Origin: Hallerella sp964501065
GTDB taxonomy: Bacteria; Fibrobacterota; Fibrobacteria; Fibrobacterales; Fibrobacteraceae
Direction of reading: 5' to 3'
Length of the DNA: 64,000 bases
Assembly (NCBI GenBank): GCA_964501065.1
Contig: CAZCRF010000003.1
Location: 62,001 to 126,000, forward strand
Position numbers and translations under genes: made by a program. Under the pieces are notes generated by a model, which saw only the letters and a list, made by a program, of their open reading frames with translations, did no database searches and had not been told where the DNA came from. How positions within the stretch are numbered: position 1 is the first letter of the stretch; every line of letters begins with the position of its first letter. Of the stretch, positions 7,793 to 17,240 are shown piece by piece.

Positions 7793-9025
7793 TTATTTGC
7801 GCGGGCCTTCGGCTTTGTACCGGGCGATGACCGTTTCGTAGAAGTTTGCCGTCTGCTTGGCGATGCTCTTCCAACTGAAGACTTCGATGGCGCGCTTGCG
7901 GCTCTCTTCCCCGAACTTCTTCGCCATGTCGGGATTGTCCAACAGAACGTTCAACTTCTCGGCGAGGGCGTTTTGGAAGGCTTCCGGATCTTTCGGCTCG
8001 AAATTGGTCGCCGAAGTGGCTTCGAACGGGACTAAAAATCCCGTCTTGCCGTCCACGATGATTTCCGGGATGCCTCCGACTGCGCTGCCGACGACAGGAG
8101 TGCCGCAGCTCATCGCTTCCAAATTGATGATGCCGAACGGCTCGTAAAGAGACGGCGTGACGAAAGACCGCGCATAGGAATACAGGACGCGCAAGTCCTT
8201 GTGGTTCATCATCTCTTGAATCCAAAAAACGCCTTTTCGAGTCGCTTGCAGGGCCTTGATCTTCGCTTCGCATTCGGCGGCGAGTTCGGGAGTGTCCGGG
8301 GCGCCTGCGCAAAGTACGATTTGGGCGTCCGGGTGGATGTGCGGAATCGCTCCGATGAGTTGCGAAATTCCCTTTTGCCGAGTGATGCGCCCGACGAAGA
8401 GGATGAACGGCTTTTCCTTGTCGATGCCGAATTTTTCGAGCACTTCCGGTTCGAACGTGGGCTTGTAAAAATCCGGGTCGATGCCGTTGTAAATCACTTG
8501 GACGCGGTCTTGCGGGACTCCGTAAAGTTCCATCACGTCGCGTTTCATTTCATTCGAAACGGCAATCACGCCGTCGGCGGCTTCGTAGGCGGATCTTTCA
8601 ATCCAAGAACTCATCCTGTAACCGCCGTTGCCGAGCTGTTCCGCTTTCCACGGGCGGTGCGGTTCCAGGGAATGCGTCGTCAAGACCAGGGGGCATTCGA
8701 GCAGGCGGCTTGAAAGGACTCCGCCGAAATGGCTGTACCACGTGTGGCAATGGACGATGTCGATGTCTTGCAAGCTTCCCATCCATTGCAGGTTGATGTC
8801 TAGCGGATTCAATATTTTCGACATTCGAGGGTCTGCTGGGCAGATTCCGAGCTTGGCCGCAAACCCGAGGGCGTGTAAATTCTTTTCCGTGTCGTTTTGG
8901 CTGCCGAAGGCGCGGGCTTCGATTTCGCAATGGGCGCGCAGTTCCCGGGAGAGGAATTGGACGTGGATGCCTGCGCCTCCGTAGATGTCGGGGGGAAATT
9001 CGTTTGTTAAAAGGGCGACTTTCAT
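7793..9025 (-). CDS. glgA: Glycogen synthase, GT4 (corynebacterial/GlgM-like) type
   Basis: This GT4 glycosyltransferase extends alpha-1,4-glucan from nucleotide glucose. The 410-residue product has the GT-B features of the corynebacterial-type glycogen synthase family: NEFPPDIYGGAGIHVQFLSR at the N-terminus, THSLEPHRPWK near 120, FVGRITRQKG near 230, and the donor-site motif SLYEPFGIINLEAMSCGTPV near 310. Related enzymes (GlgM) can make maltose-1-phosphate from ADP-glucose, so the exact acceptor is uncertain. The ADP-glucose supplier glgC lies far away at 53.7 kb. It is monocistronic or read together with dsbD, which ends 67 bases upstream. Confidence 0.85.
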   Translation of the reverse strand: MKVALLTNEFPPDIYGGAGIHVQFLSRELRAHCEIEARAFGSQNDTEKNLHALGFAAKLGICPADPRMSKILNPLDINLQWMGSLQDIDIVHCHTWYSHFGGVLSSRLLECPLVLTTHSLEPHRPWKAEQLGNGGYRMSSWIERSAYEAADGVIAVSNEMKRDVMELYGVPQDRVQVIYNGIDPDFYKPTFEPEVLEKFGIDKEKPFILFVGRITRQKGISQLIGAIPHIHPDAQIVLCAGAPDTPELAAECEAKIKALQATRKGVFWIQEMMNHKDLRVLYSYARSFVTPSLYEPFGIINLEAMSCGTPVVGSAVGGIPEIIVDGKTGFLVPFEATSATNFEPKDPEAFQNALAEKLNVLLDNPDMAKKFGEESRKRAIEVFSWKSIAKQTANFYETVIARYKAEGPRK

Positions 9026-9092
9026 GGGTTTAAATTTATCATTATTTTGACGGGATTGGACGGAATTTTGAAAAGGTTTTGCAAGGGCGTTT

Positions 9093-10910
9093 TCAGTCGA
9101 CGCTTTTCACGGCCTCTTCCAAGGCGTTCAGCGTCAAGACTTCCGAAAGGACGTCCCATTTTTTCTCTTTGGGGCGGTAGACGGCATAGGCGGGGACGCC
9201 GCTCCGTCCGAGAGACCTCAAAAGTTCCGTGACTTCGGGATTTTCGAGGGTGTAATCCGCGCGTACGAGGAGAGCCTGCGCTTCGGCGAATATTCTTTTC
9301 GCGGCATCGCTCGACAAGACGACAGCTTCGTTGGTCTTGCAGGTGAGGCACCAGTCCGCCGTGACGTCGACGAAAATCGGCTTGTTTTCGAAGGTGAGCG
9401 CATGGAATGTCTTTTTCGAATAGGCGTACCAGCCGTCTTCGCCGAGAGTCCGTTCCGCTGCGGCCAGGGCTTTCCTTTCGACGGCGGCCTGAACGGTCGG
9501 TTTCCCGGCGAATGTCCACGCCCCGAAGAAGAGTGCCGCGAAGAGGGCGAGCAGAACCGGTTCGCGGACAAATGGCTTGTCCGGGCGCGCCACTTTGCCG
9601 AATACGGCGGAAAAAATCAAGGTGGCGATTCCGAACGCTCCGATGACTTTTGCGCTGTCGAGCCCCGCGGCCCGGTAAGACACCCACACGAGCCAGACGG
9701 CCGTTCCGAACAGGCACAGTCCGAGAAACCGTTGGAACCAAACCATCCAATTGCCGGGTCGCGGAAAGACCTTTAACGCTTGGGGGAAGAGGGCGACCGA
9801 GATGTAGGGGAAGGCAAGCCCCAGCCCCGCCGCCGTGAAGAACAGGAACAGGGTCGGCACGCTTTGCGTGAAGGCGAACCCCATGGCCGCCCCCAGGAAC
9901 GGAGCGGAACACGGCGTGCTCAGGAGCACCATCAGTACGCCGCTGAAGAACGCGCCCGCCAAGCCTTCCTTTTTTGTCGCCGCGTCCATCTGCGTGAGAG
10001 TTTTTCCCGGCAGGAACAGTTCAAACGCGCCGAAAAGGTTCATGGCGAACGCCGAAAGCAAGACGACCATGAACGTCAAGAATCCCATATTCTGAAATTG
10101 AAAGCCCCAGCTCGCGCTGCCGCTGCCCGCCTTGATGAGGGAGACTATCGCCGCCAAAGCCCAGAAAGAGGTCAGCACTCCGAGGGTGAGCGCGCCCGTC
10201 GAATGGAATATCCGCGTACGGGATTCTCCGCGATTCTTCGCCAGGCTGAAAAGTTTCAAGAACAGTACGGGCAGGACGCAGGGCATCAGGTTTAAAATCA
10301 GCCCGCCGAAAAAGGCGAACGCCAAAAGCAACGCTAGCGGTTCATCGGATTTTTTTTTTGACGGCTCGGTGGAAATCGGCGCGGAAAGGGGACTCTGCCC
10401 CAGAGCCTTGAGTTCAAGGGATGCGTGTACTGTTTGCGGGGCGAGGCAAATTCGGCTGCAAGCTTGGTAGCCGAAGTCGACGTTCGTCGTGCTCGTGTCG
10501 TAATCCGCTTCCAACTTTTCTACGGGGACTTTGACGGAAAACTTTCCTTTGAACACCAGGTTTTCCAAATCCAAGGCTTCGCTGTATTCTTTTTGAGGTT
10601 CGGGCCAAATCGGCGTTCCGAATTGAATGCCCCGCGCTTCAATGGCCAACGTCGAAGGTCTCAAGAATTCGTCGGCGACGACGTTTGCGTTCACGTGCCA
10701 ATTTTCGGGAATGGTGATTTGGATTTCGACGAGCGTCCCCGCGTGGGTCGCTTCGAACGGGTAAAGGATTTCCACTTTCGGCGGATTCATGTTGTTCAAG
10801 GCGATTGTCCCGAAATCCTCGGCGAAAAGAGCCGTCGCCCCGACGATTAGACAAACGAAAACGTTTTGCAACCAATCGGTGGCTAAGTTTTGTTTTACAA
10901 AGCTTTTCAA
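9093..10910 (-). CDS. dsbD: Thiol:disulfide interchange protein DsbD
   Basis: DsbD carries electrons from cytoplasmic thioredoxin across the inner membrane to periplasmic disulfide-reducing pathways. The 605-residue protein has a signal peptide, an N-terminal periplasmic domain with a Cys pair (YQACSRICLAP, about 149-157), about eight membrane helices with the two redox cysteines in NLMPCVLPVLF and LSTPCSAPFLG, and a C-terminal thioredoxin-like domain with TADWCLTCK. The start is TTG at 10910, chosen because AAAGGAGA lies seven bases upstream and the hydrophobic signal sequence follows. It is divergent from the sigma factor gene. In a cell with many Cys-containing exported proteins this is a natural housekeeping role. 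Confidence 0.92.
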   Translation of the reverse strand: MKSFVKQNLATDWLQNVFVCLIVGATALFAEDFGTIALNNMNPPKVEILYPFEATHAGTLVEIQITIPENWHVNANVVADEFLRPSTLAIEARGIQFGTPIWPEPQKEYSEALDLENLVFKGKFSVKVPVEKLEADYDTSTTNVDFGYQACSRICLAPQTVHASLELKALGQSPLSAPISTEPSKKKSDEPLALLLAFAFFGGLILNLMPCVLPVLFLKLFSLAKNRGESRTRIFHSTGALTLGVLTSFWALAAIVSLIKAGSGSASWGFQFQNMGFLTFMVVLLSAFAMNLFGAFELFLPGKTLTQMDAATKKEGLAGAFFSGVLMVLLSTPCSAPFLGAAMGFAFTQSVPTLFLFFTAAGLGLAFPYISVALFPQALKVFPRPGNWMVWFQRFLGLCLFGTAVWLVWVSYRAAGLDSAKVIGAFGIATLIFSAVFGKVARPDKPFVREPVLLALFAALFFGAWTFAGKPTVQAAVERKALAAAERTLGEDGWYAYSKKTFHALTFENKPIFVDVTADWCLTCKTNEAVVLSSDAAKRIFAEAQALLVRADYTLENPEVTELLRSLGRSGVPAYAVYRPKEKKWDVLSEVLTLNALEEAVKSVD

Positions 10911-10984
10911 ACGGGTATCTCCTTTGCAATTTTATCTTTGTCCCTGTCGCTTTTCTTACGCTCCCGGATTTGGTCGGGGGTATC

Positions 10985-11506
10985 ATGCCTTTGGTTCAAG
11001 GGGTTGTGCGCAACCGGGACATTTTGGATTTCTGGAATTTGCATCGGGCATCAATTTACAAATTGTGTCGCCGTAAAATGCCCAGGGATATCCCGTTGCA
11101 AGACATTATGCAGAACATTTACATCCGCTTGCACACGCATTACGAAACAGTCCGGAATCTCGACAGTCCTGTCGGCTGGCTGATGCGAGTGGCGGAAAAC
11201 GCCTGCAATGACGAACTCCGCCGGGTGATGCGCTTCCAAAAGGCTTTCGGCTTTTATCGGCAAAATGAAATCCACCGCAAGGCGTTCGAGGAGCGCATCC
11301 CTTGGAATCTGATGGAAGCGAAGCGATTGATGAACGGCCTTTCGCCTAAATGGGAGACCTTGGTCAATTTGCATTATCTTCAGGGATTGTCCGTTGACGA
11401 ACTTTCCCTGTGGTCCGGGAAAAAGTATGGGGCCGTTGCCAAGACTCTAGTCAAGTCGATGAAGAAAATGCGGAAAAACGCTTTGGCCTTTGTCAAAGTG
11501 TCTTGA
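10985..11506 (+). CDS. RNA polymerase sigma factor, ECF-like
   Basis: This 173-residue protein has sigma-70 family architecture without region 1 or 3. Region 2 lies at about 30-75 (DIMQNIYIRLHTHYETV, then GWLMRVAENACNDELRR). Region 4 lies at about 118-165 (LSPKWETLVNLHYLQGLSVD, then a recognition-helix-like GAVAKTLVKSMKKMRK). No anti-sigma factor is visible next to it. It is followed 21 bases later by the propeller protein, so the two may be co-transcribed. The frame is open further upstream, but ATG 10985 has a G-rich ribosome site (GGTCGGGGG) and begins the recognisable domain. Confidence 0.8.
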   Translation: MPLVQGVVRNRDILDFWNLHRASIYKLCRRKMPRDIPLQDIMQNIYIRLHTHYETVRNLDSPVGWLMRVAENACNDELRRVMRFQKAFGFYRQNEIHRKAFEERIPWNLMEAKRLMNGLSPKWETLVNLHYLQGLSVDELSLWSGKKYGAVAKTLVKSMKKMRKNALAFVKVS

Positions 11507-11527
11507 TTTTTTTGGTAATATTGGAGG

Positions 11528-13723
11528 GTGAACTTTTTATTCCGCACCCTGTTCCCGTTTGCGGTTTCGCTCGCCTTCGCCGTTGAGCCGTGGAAGGACT
11601 TTTCCCGTACGGACGTCTTTTACAGCGCCGATTTGTCGGACGGAATTCTTGTACTGGGGACGGATGGCGGCGTGCGGTTCATCGCCGGGGACGGCGGTTC
11701 GGACGTCTTTTCCTCCGAAGACGGTCTGGAGGCTTCCGAAATTTACGGTGTCGCCACGGCCGAAAGCGGAACCCTTTTTGCCATTTCTTCAAAGGGAATC
11801 GTTTCTCGACACGTCGGGAACGGGAAATTCCAAGTCGTGAACAGATCATTCGTCTCCGAAGGCGTCGAGCTTGTCCCGGGTCTTGTGCGGAATGCTGCGA
11901 CCATCCTAGTCTTGGGATTCAAGGACAGGCTTTCCCTCTTTGACGTGGAAAAGCAGAAATCGCTCATCACCTTGACGCGAATCGGGGACGCTTCCCTCAA
12001 GGCGGTTTCCCCGTCGGCTCTTGAAATTCTCGGGGATTCCCTGATGGTCGCCGTCGGGAATGCCGTCTACCTGCGCCAAATGGATTGGAGCGCCTTGGAC
12101 CGGGACGTCTTGCTCGCGGACCCGAACTCCTGGACGCTTGCGGCGCAATTCCAGACCCCGGATTCTTCCCGGACGGCGATTCGGAAAATTTCCCTTTCGG
12201 GCGATTCCCTGCGGGTGGATTTTGACGAGACGGTCAGTCCGATTGTCGCTTTGGGGGATACGCTTTCCCCGAAGGCGTTCCCGTCGCTTTGGAGCGGCGA
12301 CAGTTCCCAAATTCTCCAAGTCCTGGAAGCCGGCGACTTCGCTTACCTTGTCGGGAAGGATTCCGTTTGGCGTTACGACGGGGAATTGGAGAATGTTTCC
12401 GCCAGGTCCAAGTTTCCCCTTTCCGGAGCTTACGCCGCTTTCACGGGGCATCCCGACGGGGGAGTCTCCATCCACACTTCCAACGGGGAGTTCGGTTTCA
12501 GCGACGGGGAAAGCGTGGCGTTGATGGGCGCGTTCGGGGATTTGCCGTATTATGCGGAAGATGCGCCGCATAACCGCCTCTTGAAAAATTTGGCGGTCCT
12601 TTCGGATGGGACGGCTCTTGTCAGCGTTTGGGGCTTCGGCTTTCGGATGTTCGGGGCTTACGGTTCGGAATGGCGTGCCAACTTGAACAATTCTGCGGAA
12701 TTCTGTGCGGAACGTTATCTGCCCGATTTCATCGTGGGGACGGGGGTCGATGTCGCTCCGGACAGTGTCGGCTGGTTGGTCAGCTATTGGGGAAATTCCG
12801 GCTACGGAATCGCCTATGTCGATGCGGCGGGGAACGCGAGCTGTGCAAATGGAATCGGCAGTGGAAATTTTTCGGGACCGCTTCGGGCGGTCGCTTCTGA
12901 GGACGGTTCGGAATGGATTGTTTATTCTGCGGCGGGGACGACAGAGGGGGTGTCCGGCTACGGGGCTTTGGACATTTTCCGCTTCAAGCCCATTTCGGAA
13001 ACGGGCGGCGAACTTTCCCTTTCCGACAAAGAGAAAGTCCCGACTCCGGACAATTACACGTTGGTCGATTTGGACTTCGACAAGTCCGGCAGGCTTTGGG
13101 CGGTCACGAATTCGACCGTGGCGTATTGGGAAGAGGGGATGGATTCCGTACAGGCCCCGCACAAAATCTCTTCTTTTGAACGGGCAAGCCTTTCTTCCAT
13201 CGCGGTCGACCCCATGGACAGGCTCTGGGTGGGGACAATCGGCAGTGGGGCTTACAGGATTCAAAAAACGGCATCAAGCCCCGACACGATGGCGGCTACG
13301 AGATATGCCAGCCGGAACGGCCTTTTGAACGATATCGTCTACGACGTCGCCGTGGATTCCAAAAAGGGGGAAGTCTGGTTCATCCACCAGAACGGGGCTT
13401 CCCGGTATTTTCGGGCGGACTTGCGGGAAACTTCCTCTTTCATGACTTCTGGCGGCCCGGAATTCAAGGTTTACCCGAATCCCGTCCGTTTCGATTTGGG
13501 GCAGGTGCTGACTTTCGATTATTTCCCGGAGTCGGCGACCGTTTCCATTTACAATGCCGGAGCGCACCTTGTGCGGTCGTTCCGGAACGAAGAAGTCTCG
13601 GGCGGACGCTTGGTCTGGGATGGGCGCGGAAGGGATGGAACGCTGGTCGCCCCCGGTGTTTACCATTACATCGTCCGGAAAGGCTCGCAAAAAAAACGCG
13701 GCAAAATTTTGGTCATCCACTGA
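11528..13723 (+). CDS. Secreted beta-propeller protein with T9SS-type C-terminal domain (PorZ-like)
   Basis: This 731-residue protein has a signal peptide (MNFLFRTLFPFAVSLAFA), then repeated propeller-like blades of the two-component-regulator propeller type (SSEDGLEASEIYGVA near 60; SIAVDPMDRLWVGTIGSGAY near 560; ASRNGLLNDIVYDVAVDSKK near 600). A C-terminal sorting-type domain begins at about 645 (FKVYPNPVRFD) and ends in GTLVAPGVYHYIVRK. The layout (double propeller plus T9SS-like domain, about 730-780 residues) resembles PorZ, a surface component of the T9SS attachment complex, but a generic secreted propeller is possible. The GTG start directly abuts GGAGG, an unusually short spacing; no better start preserves the signal peptide. 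Confidence 0.7.
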   Translation: MNFLFRTLFPFAVSLAFAVEPWKDFSRTDVFYSADLSDGILVLGTDGGVRFIAGDGGSDVFSSEDGLEASEIYGVATAESGTLFAISSKGIVSRHVGNGKFQVVNRSFVSEGVELVPGLVRNAATILVLGFKDRLSLFDVEKQKSLITLTRIGDASLKAVSPSALEILGDSLMVAVGNAVYLRQMDWSALDRDVLLADPNSWTLAAQFQTPDSSRTAIRKISLSGDSLRVDFDETVSPIVALGDTLSPKAFPSLWSGDSSQILQVLEAGDFAYLVGKDSVWRYDGELENVSARSKFPLSGAYAAFTGHPDGGVSIHTSNGEFGFSDGESVALMGAFGDLPYYAEDAPHNRLLKNLAVLSDGTALVSVWGFGFRMFGAYGSEWRANLNNSAEFCAERYLPDFIVGTGVDVAPDSVGWLVSYWGNSGYGIAYVDAAGNASCANGIGSGNFSGPLRAVASEDGSEWIVYSAAGTTEGVSGYGALDIFRFKPISETGGELSLSDKEKVPTPDNYTLVDLDFDKSGRLWAVTNSTVAYWEEGMDSVQAPHKISSFERASLSSIAVDPMDRLWVGTIGSGAYRIQKTASSPDTMAATRYASRNGLLNDIVYDVAVDSKKGEVWFIHQNGASRYFRADLRETSSFMTSGGPEFKVYPNPVRFDLGQVLTFDYFPESATVSIYNAGAHLVRSFRNEEVSGGRLVWDGRGRDGTLVAPGVYHYIVRKGSQKKRGKILVIH

Positions 13724-13743
13724 TTCGGCTGTCGAGGTGAATT

Positions 13744-14046
13744 TTGAAAACGCGGATCATCATTCTATTGGGAATTTTCTTGCTTGCCGGATGCGCTTCG
13801 CAACGGCAAAAGCCCGTTTGTGCGGAAATCGAATATCGGTTGAACCACACTTCCATGTCCCCGGATCAACGGGAATGGACGCGAGAAGAACTCGAACAAT
13901 GCCGTGCCGAGCAAGAGGAGTATGCCAAATCCGATTCGCTCACGAACCGTTTTAAAAAGAGCATTTACGAGCAATTTGCCGAATCGAAGAAGGATTCCGC
14001 CGCTGCGGATTCTAGCGCGGCCCCTGTCGAAGAAAAGGCTCCGTGA
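13744..14046 (+). CDS. Small lipoprotein
   Basis: This 100-residue protein has a clear lipobox (MKTRIIILLGIFLLAGCAS, Cys about 17) followed by a charged, Glu/Gln/Ser-rich region with no recognised domain. The start is TTG at 13744, supported by GAGGTG five bases upstream and by the signal peptide. It overlaps the next gene (TGATG), so it is likely translated in series with the CCA-adding enzyme, although no functional link is evident. Confidence 0.75.
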   Translation: MKTRIIILLGIFLLAGCASQRQKPVCAEIEYRLNHTSMSPDQREWTREELEQCRAEQEEYAKSDSLTNRFKKSIYEQFAESKKDSAAADSSAAPVEEKAP

Positions 14047-15320
14047 TGGATTTGGGAAAATTTCAAGCCGAAATTCCGCGTCCGCTGTTTCAAATCGCCG
14101 AAAAGATTCTGTCCGTCGGCGGAAAATGCTATTTGGTCGGGGGCTTTGTCCGCGATGCGCTCCTCGGGATTTCTTCCAGGGATTTCGACGTGGAAGTTTA
14201 TGGAGTGGACGAGCGGACCTTGCTCGACATCTTGAAAGGGTTCGGCCGCCCGAATTTGGTCGGCAAGGCTTTCGGGGTGGTGCATTTGGTGATGCGCGGA
14301 TTGGAACTCGATTTTTCCTTTCCGCGGACGGAAAGTAAAATCGGGTACGGCCATCGGGGATTCCTTGTCGAAACGCATTTGGACTTGACGTTCCGGGAGG
14401 CGGCTCGCCGAAGGGACTTCACCATCAACGCCATGGGGCTTTCCCTGCCCGATTTGGAACTTTCCGACCCTTACTTCGGCAAGGACGATTTGGAAAGGGG
14501 AATCTTGCGCCATGTGTCGGAAGCCTTTTCCGAGGATTCCCTCCGCGTCTTGCGCGGCGTGCAGTTCGCTTCGCGATTCTCCTTGAAGCTCGCACCCGAA
14601 ACGGCGTCCCTTTGTCGCGGGCTATCCCTCGAGGACCTTTCCCCGGAGCGCATTTTCGAGGAATTCAAAAAATGGCTTTTGAAACCGGGCACTCCGAGCC
14701 TTGGCCTTTTCGCCTTTCTCGAAATGGACCTTTGCCGTTTTTTCCCGGAAATCCGTCCGCTCGACGGTTCCTATGAAAAACTGGGGGAACTTTTGGACCG
14801 CATCTCGAAAGAACTTCCGGGCGTTCAGGATGCCGCGTCCAGAGAAGTTCTGGCCTTTGCCGCTTTGCTGTCCGGGGCGACCGTTCCGGAAGCGGAAACG
14901 TTCTTGGCGCGCATCACGAACGAAGTCCAATTGCGGAAGCGCGTTCCGAGCCTTTGCCGTTTCGCGCCGCAGTTGATGGACCGGGCGAAGGGGGAAAGTT
15001 TCGACGAGGAGTTCCTCCGCCGGGCATCCCTTTCGCAAAACGGGCTTCTTCTGCCCTACCTTTATTTGAAATCTTCCCCGGATTTGCCGAGCGGAAAGCG
15101 GAAAGCCGCTGCCGAAACGTTCAAAGCGCAGGCGGAAAGGGAATGCGTCTTTTTAAAACCGCCCAAGCCGTGGCTTCAAGGCGCGGATTTGCTGCAAATG
15201 GGGCTTGAACCCGGCAGACGTGTCGGCGAAATCATCCGCGAGGAGTTCGAACTCCAGCTGCAAGGGAAAATCAAATCCCGGGAAGCTGCTTTGGAATTCG
15301 GGAAAGATTCCGTCGGGTGA
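14046..15320 (+). CDS. cca: CCA-adding tRNA nucleotidyltransferase / poly(A) polymerase family
   Basis: This class II nucleotidyltransferase (about 424 residues) adds CCA to tRNA 3' ends. Motifs visible are the nucleotidyltransferase GGKCYLVGGFVRDALLG with DFDVEVYG near residues 26-55, the RRRDFTINAM motif near 120, and SEDSLRVLRGVQFASRF near 160. A poly(A) polymerase cannot be excluded from sequence alone, but the only tRNA gene in the window lacks an encoded CCA, which makes a CCA enzyme essential. ATG 14046 is preceded by AAGG at seven bases and overlaps the upstream stop. Confidence 0.85.
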   Translation: MDLGKFQAEIPRPLFQIAEKILSVGGKCYLVGGFVRDALLGISSRDFDVEVYGVDERTLLDILKGFGRPNLVGKAFGVVHLVMRGLELDFSFPRTESKIGYGHRGFLVETHLDLTFREAARRRDFTINAMGLSLPDLELSDPYFGKDDLERGILRHVSEAFSEDSLRVLRGVQFASRFSLKLAPETASLCRGLSLEDLSPERIFEEFKKWLLKPGTPSLGLFAFLEMDLCRFFPEIRPLDGSYEKLGELLDRISKELPGVQDAASREVLAFAALLSGATVPEAETFLARITNEVQLRKRVPSLCRFAPQLMDRAKGESFDEEFLRRASLSQNGLLLPYLYLKSSPDLPSGKRKAAAETFKAQAERECVFLKPPKPWLQGADLLQMGLEPGRRVGEIIREEFELQLQGKIKSREAALEFGKDSVG

Positions 15321-15339
15321 CCTTTGGATTTCTGGCGTC

Positions 15340-16449
15340 TTATTTCCAGCGGAAAATCTTGAAAATCCCGAGGGGCACTGCCGCAGTGATGATGGGAACC
15401 TGCAAAAGTTCCGTCATCGGCAAAGCCCACAACAGCCGCACTTCGCGAAGCCGGACGGCCCCGATGGTCAGGAACAGGGCGTCCACGGCGACCTTCGCCC
15501 CCATGGGGATGAAAAACCAGCTCCAGGGGAATTCGGCGAACAGCGCAAGCCATGGGGAAATGAAAAGCCAAACGTAAAAAGTGTAGATGAGGGTCAAAAA
15601 GAGGGTGTAAAAATGGTTCGCGTAACTCGTGCCGTTGCTGGACCAGCGAGCGCGTTGGTTCAAAAGGCCTCTGAACGTATCGACGGGCGCGGTCTCCACC
15701 ACGGCGTCCGGATCCAAGTTGTAGCAAAAGCCCACTCCGGGTTCGTGAATCATCTTGTGGACCAGCATGTCGTCGTCGCCGGAGGAAAGGTGCACCAAAT
15801 CGCCGAATCCGCCGACTTGGAAGAACAAGTCCTTTTTGTAGGCGAGGGCCGCCGCACTGGCGACCATGGGGATTCCGAGACTGAACCCGGCCGCCTCGAT
15901 GGACGTGTATCCGAGGGTTTCGAGCTTTTGGTAAGCGTGGACGATTCCCGGTGCTCCCGAATTTTTCTTGGGTCCCTGGACAATGGCGACGTTTCCTTGA
16001 AAGCGGTTCGCCATGGAGCGAATCCAGCCTGTGGGAGGGATGCAGTCGGCGTCCATCGTCATCAAGATGTCGTACCGGGCTGCCTTGAATCCCGTTTCCA
16101 GGGCGCGTTTCTTGGGGCTCTCCAGGAAGGGGGCGTCCATGGGGACGTGCACCACGGAGAACTTCGGGTGCGTCGCGGCGAACTGTTCCAGAATCCGCGG
16201 AGTGCTGTCCGTGGAGCGGTCGTCGACGCAGATGACTTCCCATTTTCCGGCGTAATCTTGGGCGTTCAAGGCTTCGAGGGTCTTCAGGGCGTGAGCCTCT
16301 TCGTTTCTCAACGGGACGATGACGGAAACCGTCCACTTGGACTCGGACTTGTCCCCGCTCTTTTTCGCCTTGAGAAGCCCGATGGAAAAGAGGAGGAAGA
16401 GCGCCGCGTAAAGCGCCGTCAAGACTCCGAGAAGGCAAAGGCTCAACAT
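15340..16449 (-). CDS. Membrane glycosyltransferase family 2
   Basis: This GT2 enzyme (about 369 residues) has one N-terminal membrane helix, a cytoplasmic GT-A domain and about three C-terminal membrane segments, like processive or lipid-linked sugar transferases. Motifs are VSVIVPLRNEE, CVDDRSTDST, MTMDADCIPP (DXD), SSGDDDMLVHK, and LLNQRARWSS (the Q-x-x-R-W motif). The substrate is unknown; a role in glycolipid or polysaccharide assembly is inferred from the architecture. It starts only 32 bases from divergent lpxA, so control regions overlap. TTG 16458 and GTG 16452 are alternative starts. Confidence 0.82.
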   Translation of the reverse strand: MLSLCLLGVLTALYAALFLLFSIGLLKAKKSGDKSESKWTVSVIVPLRNEEAHALKTLEALNAQDYAGKWEVICVDDRSTDSTPRILEQFAATHPKFSVVHVPMDAPFLESPKKRALETGFKAARYDILMTMDADCIPPTGWIRSMANRFQGNVAIVQGPKKNSGAPGIVHAYQKLETLGYTSIEAAGFSLGIPMVASAAALAYKKDLFFQVGGFGDLVHLSSGDDDMLVHKMIHEPGVGFCYNLDPDAVVETAPVDTFRGLLNQRARWSSNGTSYANHFYTLFLTLIYTFYVWLFISPWLALFAEFPWSWFFIPMGAKVAVDALFLTIGAVRLREVRLLWALPMTELLQVPIITAAVPLGIFKIFRWK

Positions 16450-16481
16450 CACGCGCAAAATATATTTATTATTCTGTTCCC

Positions 16482-17240
16482 ATGATGATTCACCCTTCCG
16501 CCTATGTCAGCCCTAAAGCGAGAGTCGCCGATAGCGCGAGCGTCGGCCCGTGGTGTTTGGTCGAGGATTTTGCCGAAGTAGGGGAGAATGTCGTCTTGGA
16601 ATCCCGCGTGCACGTCCTTCCGTTTGTCAAAATCGGCGCGGGCACCCAAGTCTTCGACGGGGCGAGCCTCGGGAACGTCCCCCAGGATTTGAAATTCTCC
16701 GGGGAAGAGACCACTCTCGAAATCGGCGAGAATTGCGTCATTCGGGAGTATGCGACCCTGCATCGGGGAACGGCTTCTTCGGGGAGGACGCTTCTCGGGG
16801 ACGGCGTGTTGATTATGGCTTATTCCCATGTGGCGCACGACTGCCGCATCGGAGAGGGGGCTGTCATTTCGAACGGCGTGCAGCTCGCGGGGAACGTCCA
16901 AATCGGGGAGCACGCCAACTTGGGAGGTACGGCGGGAGTCGCCCAGAACTGCCGTATCGGCGCGTTCAGCTTCGTCGGCGCGGCACTCAAGGTCGACAAG
17001 GACATCCCTCCCTATGTGAAGGCCTTGGGAAATCCGCTGCGCTTCGCCGGGGTGAATCTCCACGCCTTGCGAAAATTTCCCGAACGGTTTCCCGAATGCC
17101 GCATTGTGGAAATTGAGCGTCTTTACCGCGAATTTTACCATTCCCGTCTTCCGGTCGGGGAACGAGCCCAAAAGATGACCGCATCCGGAGATGCGGCCGT
17201 CCGCGAATTCTTTCAGGATTTTTCTCGCCCCGTCATTTGA
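16482..17240 (+). CDS. lpxA: Acyl-ACP--UDP-N-acetylglucosamine O-acyltransferase
   Basis: LpxA catalyses the first step of lipid A synthesis. The 252-residue protein is a left-handed beta-helix of hexapeptide repeats (HPSAYVSPKARVADSASVGP onward) with the catalytic-His region AYSHVAHDCRIGEGAV near 110-125, LGGTAGVAQNCRIG near 145, and the C-terminal helical part containing ALRKFPERF. Length and order are typical. Its stop codon directly abuts the stop of the convergent GH5 gene, leaving no space for a terminator. The other lpx genes are not in this window. Confidence 0.93.
   Translation: MMIHPSAYVSPKARVADSASVGPWCLVEDFAEVGENVVLESRVHVLPFVKIGAGTQVFDGASLGNVPQDLKFSGEETTLEIGENCVIREYATLHRGTASSGRTLLGDGVLIMAYSHVAHDCRIGEGAVISNGVQLAGNVQIGEHANLGGTAGVAQNCRIGAFSFVGAALKVDKDIPPYVKALGNPLRFAGVNLHALRKFPERFPECRIVEIERLYREFYHSRLPVGERAQKMTASGDAAVREFFQDFSRPVI

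Noticed and set aside
11906..13264. 452-codon minus-strand frame
   Set aside because: It is antisense to the propeller protein; Arg/Pro-rich with no domain.
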